A stretch of DNA of 64,000 nt from Deltaproteobacteria bacterium (lineage in GTDB: Bacteria > Desulfobacterota > Binatia > UBA1149 > SPBQ01), in assembly GCA_029262375.1 (NCBI GenBank), contig JAJCZM010000008.1, forward strand, positions 62,001-126,000, read 5' to 3'. A program made the translations under genes and the position numbers. Positions within the stretch are counted from its first letter, which is position 1. Every line of letters begins with the position of its first letter. The notes under the pieces were generated by a model. That model saw nothing but the letters and a program-made list of their open reading frames with translations, made no database searches and was not told where the DNA came from. This document shows, one piece after another, positions 34,071 to 42,438 of the stretch.

Positions 34071-35281
34071 ACCTCTCACTGCGAGACGTTCGACACGACT
34101 TCAGTCGGTTCCTACTAACAGCGGTCGGCCTCGGGCTACTACTGACCGTCGTTTTGGCGATGACGGGGATCTACAACGGGATCATCAAGGATGCGACCGC
34201 GCTCCCCGACAGCCTCGGTGCGGACCTCTGGATTGTTCAGCGAGACACACGCGGTCCATTCGCGGAGCTCTCCCGAGTTTCGAACGACTTGGAGGAGCGC
34301 GCGCGTGCAGTGCCGGGTGTCGCCAGGGCTCGCAGCTACGTTGCGCACACCATCCAGCGCCAGTTACCGAACGGTAGGCCCCTGCGATTCACAGCAGTTG
34401 GGCTCTCTTGGCCTGATGACCTCGGGCGAAGTCTCCCGATCGTCCGGGGGCGACCACTCGCCCAACCCCACTACGAGTGCCTGGTGGACAGTTCACTCGG
34501 CCTGTCACTCGGTCAGCGCATTCCTCTCGGGCGAGATGTTTACACCGTCGTGGGCATCACCGACGGCTTGTTGGCTTCTGGCGGCGATCCATCCGCGTTC
34601 TTCACGCTGTCCGATGCGCAGAGGATTCAGAACGACGTCTCCAACGAGGCAATTCGGCTAGACCGAGAAGCACGCTCCGCACGGGTTCGGCAAAGTGCGC
34701 TCGGCCGTGATCCAGAACTCGTCCGCTTCTCGGGAAAAAATGCGCGGCTCATTCCAGCCCTCGCTCCTCTACCGGTATCCGCAGTGATGTTGAACCTCGA
34801 ACCGGGGGTGTCGCTGGAGACGGTTCAAGCGAGGTTGCAGGGTTGGCAAGACATCACTGTCTACTCCCAAGAGGAAGAACACGGCCTGATCCTGGGCGGA
34901 GTCGTGGAGAAGACACGGCGCCAGATCGGCTTGTTTCGCGGTCTGCTCGTCGTCATCTCGGCCATTCTCATGGGCCTCATCATCTACACGATGACCGTCG
35001 ACAAGATCCACTCGATTGCTCTCCTGAAGCTCCTGGGGGCACCTATGTCTGTCATCCTCGGGATGATTCTCGAGGAGGCTCTACTCCTGGGCGGCATCGC
35101 GTACGTGCTCGCGGTGATGATCGGCAACTTCGCTTTTGATATCTTCCCGCGCCGCGTCGTCGTCGAGAACGAGCACCGCTTGGCGCTCCTGTTTATCGTG
35201 ACCGCCATCTCCATTGCCTCCAGTGCGATCGGGATGAAGAAGGCCCTTGCGGCGGATCCCAACGAGGTCTTGGCGGCATGA
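34067..35281 (+). CDS. ABC transporter permease (MacB/DevC/FtsX type)
   Basis: A 404-residue permease with one N-terminal helix (FLLTAVGLGLLLTVVLAM), a large periplasmic MacB core-like domain, and three C-terminal helices (LLVVISAILMGLIIYTMTV, LLLGGIAYVLAVMIG, LALLFIVTAISIASSA). KLLGAPMSVILGMILEEALLLG is the typical FtsX coupling region. It lacks a fused ATPase, so it resembles the DevBCA arrangement with the ATPase as a separate protein. It is translationally coupled to both neighbours. Confidence 0.94.
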   Translation: MNLSLRDVRHDFSRFLLTAVGLGLLLTVVLAMTGIYNGIIKDATALPDSLGADLWIVQRDTRGPFAELSRVSNDLEERARAVPGVARARSYVAHTIQRQLPNGRPLRFTAVGLSWPDDLGRSLPIVRGRPLAQPHYECLVDSSLGLSLGQRIPLGRDVYTVVGITDGLLASGGDPSAFFTLSDAQRIQNDVSNEAIRLDREARSARVRQSALGRDPELVRFSGKNARLIPALAPLPVSAVMLNLEPGVSLETVQARLQGWQDITVYSQEEEHGLILGGVVEKTRRQIGLFRGLLVVISAILMGLIIYTMTVDKIHSIALLKLLGAPMSVILGMILEEALLLGGIAYVLAVMIGNFAFDIFPRRVVVENEHRLALLFIVTAISIASSAIGMKKALAADPNEVLAA

Positions 35282-35997
35282 GCGATCCGATCCTCGCAGT
35301 ACAGGCACGCTCGCTCTCAAAGCACTACGGAGAGGGCAACACCTACGTACTCGCACTCAAGGAGGCGACCTTCGAGATTGCCTCGGGGGAGGTCGTCGCC
35401 CTCCTCGGACCTTCCGGGTCTGGAAAGTCGACTCTCCTTACGATTCTCGGCCTCATCAACCCGCCGGACACGGGGTGGCTGCAAGTAGGTGGAGTGGATG
35501 TGATTCGCGACGGCGCCGCCGTTGGCGACACGAACCTCATTCGACGCCGCAACCTCGGGTTCGTGTTTCAGCGCTCGAACCTCATCCCGTTCCTTACCGC
35601 CGAAGAGAATGTGCGGCTGGTTCTGGAACTCGATGATGTGCCGCGCCGCGAGGCGCTTCGGCGTACGCGTGAGATCCTGGAGTCGCTCGATGTGGCCGAC
35701 CGCGCAAGCCACCTCCCCATGCAGCTATCGGGGGGACAACAGCAACGCGTCGCCATCGCTCGCGCGCTGGTGCACCAACCGTCGCTTCTACTGGCCGATG
35801 AACCAACCGCTTCCCTCGACAAGGAACTGGGGAGACGCGTCATGGAGCTCTTGAAGACGGCCGCCATCGAACGGGGAGCTGCCGTCCTCGTTGTGACTCA
35901 CGACCATCGCGCCCTAGACCTGGTCGATCGAATCTTCGAGATCGAAGACGGTGTCTTGGATGCACAGAGCGCTAGCGTTCCCGAGGTGACACAGTGA
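35278..35997 (+). CDS. ABC transporter ATP-binding protein (MacB/LolD type)
   Basis: A 239-residue ATPase. Walker [10 protein letters not shown] (~residue 43), Q-loop, signature [15 protein letters not shown] (~residue 148), Walker [13 protein letters not shown] and the switch His in VVTHDH. It belongs to the LolD/MacB branch that powers FtsX-type permeases for extrusion of lipophilic or peptide-like substrates to the outside. Overlaps the permease stop (ATGA) and the ACR3 gene. Confidence 0.96.
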   Translation: MSDPILAVQARSLSKHYGEGNTYVLALKEATFEIASGEVVALLGPSGSGKSTLLTILGLINPPDTGWLQVGGVDVIRDGAAVGDTNLIRRRNLGFVFQRSNLIPFLTAEENVRLVLELDDVPRREALRRTREILESLDVADRASHLPMQLSGGQQQRVAIARALVHQPSLLLADEPTASLDKELGRRVMELLKTAAIERGAAVLVVTHDHRALDLVDRIFEIEDGVLDAQSASVPEVTQ

Positions 35998-37070
35998 GGG
36001 ATTCGATGACTAACATGCAACCGGGCTGCCGAAAGGAACTTTCTTTTCTCGACCGTTATCTGACGCTCTGGATCTTTCTTGCCATGGGTATCGGCGTGCT
36101 TGGCGGATACGGGATTCCCGGCGTCGAGACGTTCATCAACCGCTTCCAGGTCGGCACAACGAACATCCCGATCGCGCTGGGGCTCATCATCATGATGTAC
36201 CCACCGCTCGCCAAGGTGAAGTACGAAGAGCTCGGAGATGTGTTCAGTAACTGGCGCATTCTCGGATTGTCGCTGATTCAAAACTGGATTGTCGGTCCTG
36301 TTCTCATGTTCGTCTTGGCCATCGTATTCCTGCGCGGTTACCCGGAGTACATGGTCGGACTCATCATGATCGGCCTCGCGCGTTGCATCGCCATGGTCAT
36401 CGTCTGGAACGAGCTCGCCGAGGGCGACACGGAGTACGCGGCCGGCCTCGTCGCGTTCAACAGCATCTTTCAAGTGCTGTTCTACAGCGTCTACGCCTAC
36501 TTCTTCATCACTGTACTTCCGCCACTGTTCGGATTGGAAGGCAGCCTCGTGAATGTGGGTATGGGCCAGATTGCAGAAAGCGTCATGGTCTACCTCGGCA
36601 TCCCTTTCGCTGCGGGCATCATCACTCGGTTCTCGCTCATCTCCGTCAAAGGCAAGAGCTGGTACGAGTCCACGTTCATCCCGCGTATTAGCCCGCTGAC
36701 CCTGGTTGCACTGCTGTTTACCATCGTGGTGATGTTCAGCCTGAAGGGCGAAATGATCGTCTCGATTCCGGGCGATGTGCTGCGTATCGCCGTGCCGCTC
36801 CTCATTTACTTCGTGTCGATGTTCTTCATTTCGTTTTGGATGGGCCGAAGAGCGGGCGCGGACTATGCGAAAGCCGCAACGCTTTCGTTCACTGCAGCGA
36901 GCAATAATTTCGAATTGGCGATCGCGGTTGCCATCGCCGTTTTCGGCATCGATTCAGGGGTAGCGTTTGCTGCGGTGATTGGGCCGCTGGTCGAGGTGCC
37001 GGTACTGATCGGCCTCGTGAACGCATCGTTATGGATTCGAGGCCGGTATTTCGAGAAGGCGCCCGTCTAG
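35994..37070 (+). CDS. ACR3-family arsenite/antimonite permease
   Basis: A 358-residue protein with ten hydrophobic segments. The family's marker [19 protein letters not shown], with the conserved Cys, is at ~residue 122, and [18 protein letters not shown] with [10 protein letters not shown] near the C-terminus is the other canonical block. ACR3 proteins expel arsenite or antimonite using the proton gradient. The GTG at 35994 overlaps the ATPase stop (GTGA); an ATG at 36006 is also possible. It is unusual in ending a TetR-ABC efflux operon instead of an ArsR operon; no arsR or arsC is seen nearby. Confidence 0.93.
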   Translation: MRDSMTNMQPGCRKELSFLDRYLTLWIFLAMGIGVLGGYGIPGVETFINRFQVGTTNIPIALGLIIMMYPPLAKVKYEELGDVFSNWRILGLSLIQNWIVGPVLMFVLAIVFLRGYPEYMVGLIMIGLARCIAMVIVWNELAEGDTEYAAGLVAFNSIFQVLFYSVYAYFFITVLPPLFGLEGSLVNVGMGQIAESVMVYLGIPFAAGIITRFSLISVKGKSWYESTFIPRISPLTLVALLFTIVVMFSLKGEMIVSIPGDVLRIAVPLLIYFVSMFFISFWMGRRAGADYAKAATLSFTAASNNFELAIAVAIAVFGIDSGVAFAAVIGPLVEVPVLIGLVNASLWIRGRYFEKAPV

Positions 37071-37154
37071 GACATGGGGTCTTTGGTGAAGTTGGGGGTA
37101 CTCACTGTGTCGGGTACGCGAACCGTCGGCCTCGAACCTGTTGGGCATGCAGAG

Positions 37155-37517
37155 CTAAGCCTTCGAAGTCAGGTATTGTCCACGAAGCCACTCTGGAACG
37201 TAGGCGAGCACGGTGCCGAGAACCATGGTCACGAGAATTGCGTTCCACGAAACCCCAACGAACTCGAACCCAACGAGTAAGCTTCCGACAGCGCCTCCCA
37301 AGTAGAGCGGACCGGTAAGGAAGCAATGCAGTCGTCCGCAGCCTCGGGCGTTCACCATGCAGGCGGCGCCCATCAGAGCGAAGCCGGGTGCCCAGGCTAG
37401 TAGTTTCGCAGTTGGCCCGAAAAAACTCGCGACGACAATGGCCGTCCATGGGAGCAACCAAAGCAAGACTGCGGAGCGTCCCTTTACCAAGTCCGACTGA
37501 CTACACGGCGAGTTCAT
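37155..37517 (-). CDS. Small membrane protein of metal-resistance operon
   Basis: A 120-residue protein with three to four hydrophobic segments (SAVLLWLLPWTAIVVASFF, LLAWAPGFALMGAACMV, TGPLYLGGAVGSLLVG, and the AILVTMVLGTVLAYV part). A cysteine-bearing loop, NARGCGRLHCFLTGP, sits between helices. Proteins with this RCGRLHC-type loop commonly accompany mercury or metal operons; the function is unknown, perhaps transport or metal contact. It overlaps the CopZ-like gene by four bases and is the last gene of the operon. Confidence 0.75.
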   Translation of the reverse strand: MNSPCSQSDLVKGRSAVLLWLLPWTAIVVASFFGPTAKLLAWAPGFALMGAACMVNARGCGRLHCFLTGPLYLGGAVGSLLVGFEFVGVSWNAILVTMVLGTVLAYVPEWLRGQYLTSKA

Positions 37518-38038
37518 AGTTCTTCCTCGTGCGTGCAACAACGCGTCGGCACCTCGTCGGTGCCCCGCTCCTGCATGGCGGCCTTGGCGACTTGGCGCAC
37601 ATTCCCCAAACAGCATGACCCCTGCGGGTTCGTCTCTTCACATGAGTCGAGACCTTCACGACATTTTTCGGTGATGTCATCGACGATCGTCGATGCGCCC
37701 GTTCGCACGGCGTCCTCGCGAATCGCCTCAACGGTATGCCCGAAGCAGTAACACACGAGACGGGACGGGTCGTTGGATTTTTGCAATACGGGGACGGTAA
37801 GGTCGGCTTGTAGATACTGCTCGCTCCTGCGGGCTCCGAAGTACACAACCCCGCACGCCTCGGTCTTGCAGAACAAGAATTCGCGCGTTTCGTCGAAGCG
37901 ACTTTGTGCCCCCGCTGAAAGCAGTGACCGCATGGTTAGCGGTGCAACCTTTCGGCCTTCTGCCCCACACCGTGGACACGTCGATGCGGCGTGCTCTTGC
38001 CCTCTCGCTGTTGGTTTCGATGTTGCGGGCGCGTTCAT
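37514..38038 (-). CDS. CopZ-like Fe-S/zinc metallochaperone
   Basis: A 174-residue cysteine-rich protein. An N-terminal zinc ribbon-like region has STCPRCGAEGR and FLFCKTEACGVVYF; the C-terminal half resembles a BFD-type [2Fe-2S] domain, LVCYCFGHTVEAIREDAVRTG followed by CREGLDSCEETNPQGSCCLG. This matches the copper-chaperone CopZ N-terminal type known from Archaeoglobus, often found beside merTP-like genes. It may hand a thiophilic metal to a partner. The last residues (RCCTHEEEL) add two further Cys. Confidence 0.85.
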   Translation of the reverse strand: MNAPATSKPTARGQEHAASTCPRCGAEGRKVAPLTMRSLLSAGAQSRFDETREFLFCKTEACGVVYFGARRSEQYLQADLTVPVLQKSNDPSRLVCYCFGHTVEAIREDAVRTGASTIVDDITEKCREGLDSCEETNPQGSCCLGNVRQVAKAAMQERGTDEVPTRCCTHEEEL

Positions 38039-38041
38039 ACA

Positions 38042-38677
38042 TCAATCCGCCGTGTGTGACGGGTAACCTACAGCGGCAGTGGCTTCGACGAGGTCTTTCG
38101 CAGTGAGCTTCGTCGGGTCGAACTCGACGACGGCCTGCGGCGGGTCGAAACTCACGCGAGCGCCCACAACACCATCCAGTCGAGTAAGGCTCTTCTTCAC
38201 CGTGGCTGGGCAGGTATCACACGTCATCCCGTCTACGGTGAGCGTTACGCTGTCGGTTGTGACGGGGGCCGCCTCATCGGTCGATGCCGCAAGCCGGCCG
38301 ACCACATACGGAGCTGCGAAGAGACCAATGACGACACACATTGCCAACCACAAACTCGCTTTCGTTGCCCGCTTGGTCGCGGGTCTTTCGCAGGCACTCC
38401 CTGGCTCGCAAGCCGCCGGCTCCGCGCGATACACGCGAAAGAATGCAAGGACGAGGAACCCCGCAGTCGCCGCCATAAATAGAGGGCGGTACGGTTCGAG
38501 GGCACTGAGGTTTCCAATCCAGGCTCCGGTAGCACCGAGACTGACGAGGACAAGCGGGCCGAGGCAGCACAGAGAAGCAGCGATTGCGGCAACAACGGCC
38601 GCGAAGAGACCCGCACCTGTTCCGCGGCTGCCTGTTCCGCGCTTGGTCGTGGAGGATGTCGTCGATTCATCAGTCAT
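38042..38677 (-). CDS. merTP: MerT-MerP fusion mercury transporter
   Basis: A 211-residue fusion. The first ~125 residues are a MerT-type transporter: AAIAASLCCLGPLVLVSLGATGAW with the vicinal Cys pair in the first helix, then CEPGSACERP in the second loop and a third helix. The C-terminal ~70 residues are a MerP heavy-metal domain: VTLTVDGMTCDTCPATVKKSL with C-x2-C. In other organisms these are two proteins importing Hg(II) to the MerA reductase. The N-terminus (STTKRGTGSRGTGAG) is a microrepeat. The gap to copZ-like is three bases. Confidence 0.92.
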   Translation of the reverse strand: MTDESTTSSTTKRGTGSRGTGAGLFAAVVAAIAASLCCLGPLVLVSLGATGAWIGNLSALEPYRPLFMAATAGFLVLAFFRVYRAEPAACEPGSACERPATKRATKASLWLAMCVVIGLFAAPYVVGRLAASTDEAAPVTTDSVTLTVDGMTCDTCPATVKKSLTRLDGVVGARVSFDPPQAVVEFDPTKLTAKDLVEATAAVGYPSHTAD

Positions 38678-38696
38678 ACGTCTTATCCTTGCACTG

Positions 38697-39098
38697 CTAG
38701 AATCCGTTGTTTCGGTCGAGGGCCTCTAGAATCGGACATTGCGACGTGGGGGCGCGCTCGTCGCATGCATCCGTAAGCTTCACCAACGCCCGCCTCATCC
38801 GGCCGAGCGATTTCATCTTGGCCTCGATGTCCACGATTTTGGCCTCGGCTTGCTGCTTCACCCTGCCGCAGCTCGCTTTGCGTTCCACGCGCAGCGCGAG
38901 CAGTTCCTTGATCTCCGCTAGAGTGAACCCAAGTTCTTTCGCACGTCGGATGAAGAGCAACCGACGCACGACTCCGTCGTCATACTCTCGGTAGCCGGAC
39001 ATCCGGCGAGCCGGGACATCAAGCAGTCCTTCCTTCTCATAGAATCGAATCGTGTCGATACCCACGCCCGAAGCTTTCGACACCTTCCCGATCGTCAT
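38697..39098 (-). CDS. merR: MerR-family mercury-type regulator
   Basis: A ~133-residue regulator. MTIGKVSKASGVGIDTIRFYEKEGLL is the winged helix-turn-helix, then the dimer helix, and three Cys in places like MerR: ASCGRVK (~residue 72), TDACDE and SQCPIL near the end, which in MerR bind Hg(II). The start ATG at 39098 has a GAGGA upstream and the codon lies after the promoter -10, while the longer frame to 39161 would include the promoter itself. It is followed by merTP 19 bases on. Confidence 0.9.
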   Translation of the reverse strand: MTIGKVSKASGVGIDTIRFYEKEGLLDVPARRMSGYREYDDGVVRRLLFIRRAKELGFTLAEIKELLALRVERKASCGRVKQQAEAKIVDIEAKMKSLGRMRRALVKLTDACDERAPTSQCPILEALDRNNGF

Positions 39099-39129
39099 TC
39101 CCGTATCAGTCCTCATCTTAGCCATAATA

Positions 39130-39161
39130 ATTGTAAACCCTGGAGTACACTCCAGAGTCAA
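39130..39161 (-). promoter_or_regulatory. MerR-type promoter/operator with long spacer
   Basis: On the minus strand TTGACT (39161-39156) and TTACAAT (39136-39130) are 19 bases apart, with the dyad CTGGAGT-GT-ACTCCAG between them. The over-long spacer with a dyad is the hallmark of promoters that MerR proteins twist to activate. It faces merR, so merR is itself part of the induced transcript, unlike the divergent arrangement of many mer operons. Confidence 0.88.
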
Positions 39162-39223
39162 GGACTTTCTGTCGAGTTCATGAATTGATGTCGCCGGTCT
39201 GACGACGCTACCGCACCGCGATC

Positions 39224-39871
39224 TCAGTCGTCGTTATCGACTTTCTCATCAGCACCGTTGCGACTGCCATACGCCGCTCGCAACCAATCGATGGTCGCAA
39301 GCTCGTCGATTCGAATCGCAACGAGAACTTCACGAGTGAGCTCGTCGCCGGCAGTCATCTCAATCGCTTGATCGATGCGCTCGGTAGAACGCTCGATGTC
39401 GGAGAACTGGGCAACCAATGCGCCGAGTCGCTCGACGTCGGATGCTTCGCTCGAGAGGATTGCGTGATTGAACCCCGCCAACCACGACGGGACTTCAGCC
39501 GACGGAGTCACGCCGAGTTCGCGTAACCGGTGCTCGAGTAAAACGGCATGGCCGTACTCGCGCGCGGCGAGTACGCGAAGGCCGCCGATCAATTGCGGGT
39601 CCTCGCTCATCTTGGCCCAGCGAGAAAGCGTGTCGGCGCCGGATGCTTCCGCCGCCCGAAACTCGTCGAGCAGCTGGACGAGCCGATGCGGATCTACGGG
39701 TTCGCCTTCGCCGGACTCGGTGGCCGTCGAAGCCACGCCGTCCGCGGCGCCCGAGCCATTCGGGCCCTCGGCACTCACCTGCTCGATCTGGTCAAGCAGG
39801 GCCTCTTCGCTGATGGCACCCTTTCGATAGAGCGTCAGCAGGCGGTCGAGCTGTTCTCGCGTATCCGACAC
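39224..39871 (-). CDS. Ferritin-like helical hypothetical protein
   Basis: A 215-residue mostly helical cytosolic protein. Two segments resemble ferritin-like ligands: EFRAAEASGADTLSRW and LAAREYGHAVLLEHRL (E-x2-H-like), then REVLVAIRIDELATIDWL. An acidic Gly/Ser-rich linker (residues ~33-58) joins an N-terminal helix pair. The family is not identified, and a di-iron centre is only suggested. It lies upstream of, and in the same direction as, the MerR operon but has its own 63-base separation. Confidence 0.55.
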   Translation of the reverse strand: MSDTREQLDRLLTLYRKGAISEEALLDQIEQVSAEGPNGSGAADGVASTATESGEGEPVDPHRLVQLLDEFRAAEASGADTLSRWAKMSEDPQLIGGLRVLAAREYGHAVLLEHRLRELGVTPSAEVPSWLAGFNHAILSSEASDVERLGALVAQFSDIERSTERIDQAIEMTAGDELTREVLVAIRIDELATIDWLRAAYGSRNGADEKVDNDD

Positions 39872-39946
39872 GTGGTCGATTTTACACTGTCGAGGTGGGG
39901 CTAGGGGCTGGTTTCGCGCGGTCGCGCTTGCCGAGAGTCGGAAAAT

Positions 39947-39982
39947 CCCGGCTGCGAGGGCACTCGAGCCCCCGCAGCCGGG
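39947..39982 (-). terminator. Rho-independent terminator of the thiolase gene
   Basis: CCCGGCTGCG and CGCAGCCGGG form a perfect 10-base stem, with a loop that contains an extra GGGC/GCCC pairing around CTCGAG. On the minus strand it is followed by ATTTTCC. It lies 12 bases after the thiolase stop codon. Confidence 0.85.
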
Positions 39983-39994
39983 CGAATAATCCGC

Positions 39995-41173
39995 TTAGCA
40001 GGACTCGAACAGGGCGGCCATGCCCTGTCCGCCGCCGATGCACATGGTCACGATGCCGTACTTTTTGCCGGTGCGTTTGAGCTGGCGAAGCAGGGTGCCG
40101 GTCATGCGGCTACCGGTCATGCCGTAGGGGTGACCGATGGCGATCGAGCCGCCGTTCGGGTTGATCTGCTCTTCGGTGATTCCGAGCTCACGCATGCAGT
40201 AGAGAACCTGCACGGCGAACGCTTCGTTCAATTCGACGATGTCGATGTCCTCGATCTTGAGACCGTGGCGCTTGAGCAATTTCGGGATCGCGAAGACCGG
40301 ACCGATGCCCATCTCTTCGGGACGGCAACCTGCCACGGCGTAACCGCGGTAGATGCCGAGCGGCTCGACATTGAGCTTTGCGGCGCGCTCGGCCGACATC
40401 AGAACGGTCGCCGACGCGCCGTCGGAAAGCTGCGAGGCGTTGCCCGCCGTCACGCTGCCGCCTTCCCCGAAGGCAGGCTTGAGGGTGGCCAAACCTTCGA
40501 GCGTGGTCTGCGGACGATTGCACTCGTCTTTGTCTACGGTGTGGTCGTGCAGTTCCATTTCGCCGGCGTCGTTCTTGCGCGCCCATTTGACGTCGAGCGG
40601 AAGAATCTCTTCGCTCATCAATCCGGCTTCGGCGGCGGCGACGTAGCGCTGCTGGCTACGAAATCCGAATGCATCCTGATCTTCGCGCGAGACTTTGTAG
40701 CGCTCGGCAACGATCTCGGCGGTCTGGCCCATGCCGTAGTAAACGCCCGGCCACATCTCGTTGACCTTGTCGCTGATCACGCCGTTCGAGTTCGCCTGGC
40801 CCTCGCCCATCGTGATGCTCTCGACACCGGCACCGATCGCGCAGTCCGCCCCTTCTGCGATAATGTGATGCGCGGCGACGGCGACAGCCTGCAGGCCGCT
40901 CGAACAGAAACGATTGATCGTGGTACCGGCGACAGTCTCGGGAAAGCCCGCGCCAAGCAGGGCGATTCGCGACACGTTCATTCCCTGTGCGCCTTCGGGG
41001 AATCCGCAACCGGTTACGACGTCTTCGACTTCGCCCTTGTCTGCACCGATTTTGTCCATGGCGCCGGCCAGCACGTGGCTGAGCAACTCATCGGGTCGCG
41101 TTGCATTGAACGAACCGCGATACGACTTCGCCATTCCGGTACGCAAGCTCTCTACGACTACTGCTTCTTTCAT
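39995..41173 (-). CDS. Acetyl-CoA C-acyltransferase (thiolase, FadA type)
   Basis: A 392-residue thiolase of fatty-acid beta-oxidation. The nucleophile is in NRFCSSGLQAVAVA (~residue 90), the His in GGSIAIGHPYGMTGSRMTG (~residue 345) and the second Cys in VTMCIGGGQGMAALFES. The N-terminal AVVVESLRTGMAKSYRGSF is a typical degradative thiolase start. A strong terminator follows. The preceding UbiA gene is ~190 bases away, so it is probably monocistronic. Confidence 0.95.
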   Translation of the reverse strand: MKEAVVVESLRTGMAKSYRGSFNATRPDELLSHVLAGAMDKIGADKGEVEDVVTGCGFPEGAQGMNVSRIALLGAGFPETVAGTTINRFCSSGLQAVAVAAHHIIAEGADCAIGAGVESITMGEGQANSNGVISDKVNEMWPGVYYGMGQTAEIVAERYKVSREDQDAFGFRSQQRYVAAAEAGLMSEEILPLDVKWARKNDAGEMELHDHTVDKDECNRPQTTLEGLATLKPAFGEGGSVTAGNASQLSDGASATVLMSAERAAKLNVEPLGIYRGYAVAGCRPEEMGIGPVFAIPKLLKRHGLKIEDIDIVELNEAFAVQVLYCMRELGITEEQINPNGGSIAIGHPYGMTGSRMTGTLLRQLKRTGKKYGIVTMCIGGGQGMAALFESC

Positions 41174-41363
41174 CTATGAATACTCCTCGTTGTTCGGGAT
41201 TCGGCGCGCGCACCGGGTAGACGCTTCGGTTTGTAACCGTGCATCGCTGCCGAGAATTGGCAGAGCCTATGTCAACGTACCGGATGAGCAAATCGCGCGG
41301 GCGCAGCCGGGGGACGGCCCCGAACCGCACGCATGACGGCGGCCATACGGGCTACCGCAACGA

Positions 41364-42377
41364 CTACATGGACAGCGGCACGAAGGCGTTGATCAGCAGA
41401 CTCAGCACGAACAGCCCGCCTGCGGTACGCGTCAGCCGGAACGCCCACGCGACGTACCACAGCGGCCAAATCGGATAGCCTTCGGGCGGCGCATCGGGAC
41501 GCGGCGTGCGAAACGTTTCGAGCGTTTCCAGTAAGCGAGGAACGGAGAAAAGAACGATCAGACACCAAAGACTGATCACGCCGGCGAGCGACGCCGCCAC
41601 CACGGTAACGTAAAACGCGATCATCAAGCCCTGAGCCGCTACTCGAGCAGTCGGCTCGCCGAGAATGACGGGCAACGTGCGAATGCCTTTGGCCGTATCG
41701 GCCGGTAGCTTGTCGATGTGCTTACCGAACAGTACCGCCGTCACCAGCAACGCGTAGGGAATCGACGCGGCGAATACCCAGCCGGGCGCATAGCCGGTCG
41801 TGACGAAATAGGTTCCGCCGATCATCAACGGGCCCCACACGACGAACACACTGGGCTCGCCCATCCCGCGATGTTTCAGTTTGAATGGCGGCGCCACGTA
41901 GAAAACGCTGATGAACAGACCGGAAAGCGCGAAAGCGACGACGCCCATTCCGCGCGAGCCCGCCAGCATGAGAAGGATCGCAAGGTCGATCAGGTTCAAA
42001 ATCGCGATCGACGCGATGAGGCCGCGCTTGGAGATGAGGCCCGAGAGAATCGGGTGCGGCGCGTACACCGTGCGCGCGTAGCCTTCGGTGTCGACACCGC
42101 CGTCGAGATCGAAGTAGTCGTTGATCATGTTGTTGGCCGCGTGCGCGATGACGAGACCGACGACTGAAAGAGTGAAAAACGACCAGTTCGCGCCGGGTCT
42201 ACCGACGGCCAACAGGCCGCCAATCAGCGCCGAAATGATGGTCATGGGGAAAACGCTGGCGCGCGTGATCAATAGCCAACGCGACACCGGGTCCATGTGG
42301 TGTTCGTCGGACAGATTCTGCGTTTGGATGATCTCGTTCCAGTTGCCAACGAGACCGCCGATGCCTTCACGTTTCAT
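41364..42377 (-). CDS. UbiA/MenA-family prenyltransferase
   Basis: A 337-residue protein with about nine membrane helices. The prenyl-diphosphate motif reads NMINDYFDLDGGVDTE (N-D-x2-D-x3-D), with the second Asp-rich region GKHIDKLPADTAKG near residue 225. It would attach a polyprenyl chain to an aromatic acceptor; the N-D-x-F-D-x2-D-G context is closer to MenA or related enzymes than to UbiA, but the acceptor is not certain. The first ~28 residues (NWNEIIQTQNLSDEHHMDP) precede the first helix. Confidence 0.88.
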   Translation of the reverse strand: MKREGIGGLVGNWNEIIQTQNLSDEHHMDPVSRWLLITRASVFPMTIISALIGGLLAVGRPGANWSFFTLSVVGLVIAHAANNMINDYFDLDGGVDTEGYARTVYAPHPILSGLISKRGLIASIAILNLIDLAILLMLAGSRGMGVVAFALSGLFISVFYVAPPFKLKHRGMGEPSVFVVWGPLMIGGTYFVTTGYAPGWVFAASIPYALLVTAVLFGKHIDKLPADTAKGIRTLPVILGEPTARVAAQGLMIAFYVTVVAASLAGVISLWCLIVLFSVPRLLETLETFRTPRPDAPPEGYPIWPLWYVAWAFRLTRTAGGLFVLSLLINAFVPLSM

Positions 42378-42438
42378 TGCTCGCGAGCGTTACAGACAGA
42401 TCACCGCGATGCAATGGAGCGGCGGCGCTCCGTGCAGC

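Noticed and set aside
34067..35997. ABC permease and ATPase as a LolCDE lipoprotein exporter
   Set aside because: They are flanked by an outer membrane factor and HlyD adaptor in one operon, which fits a MacAB/DevBCA-type efflux pump instead.
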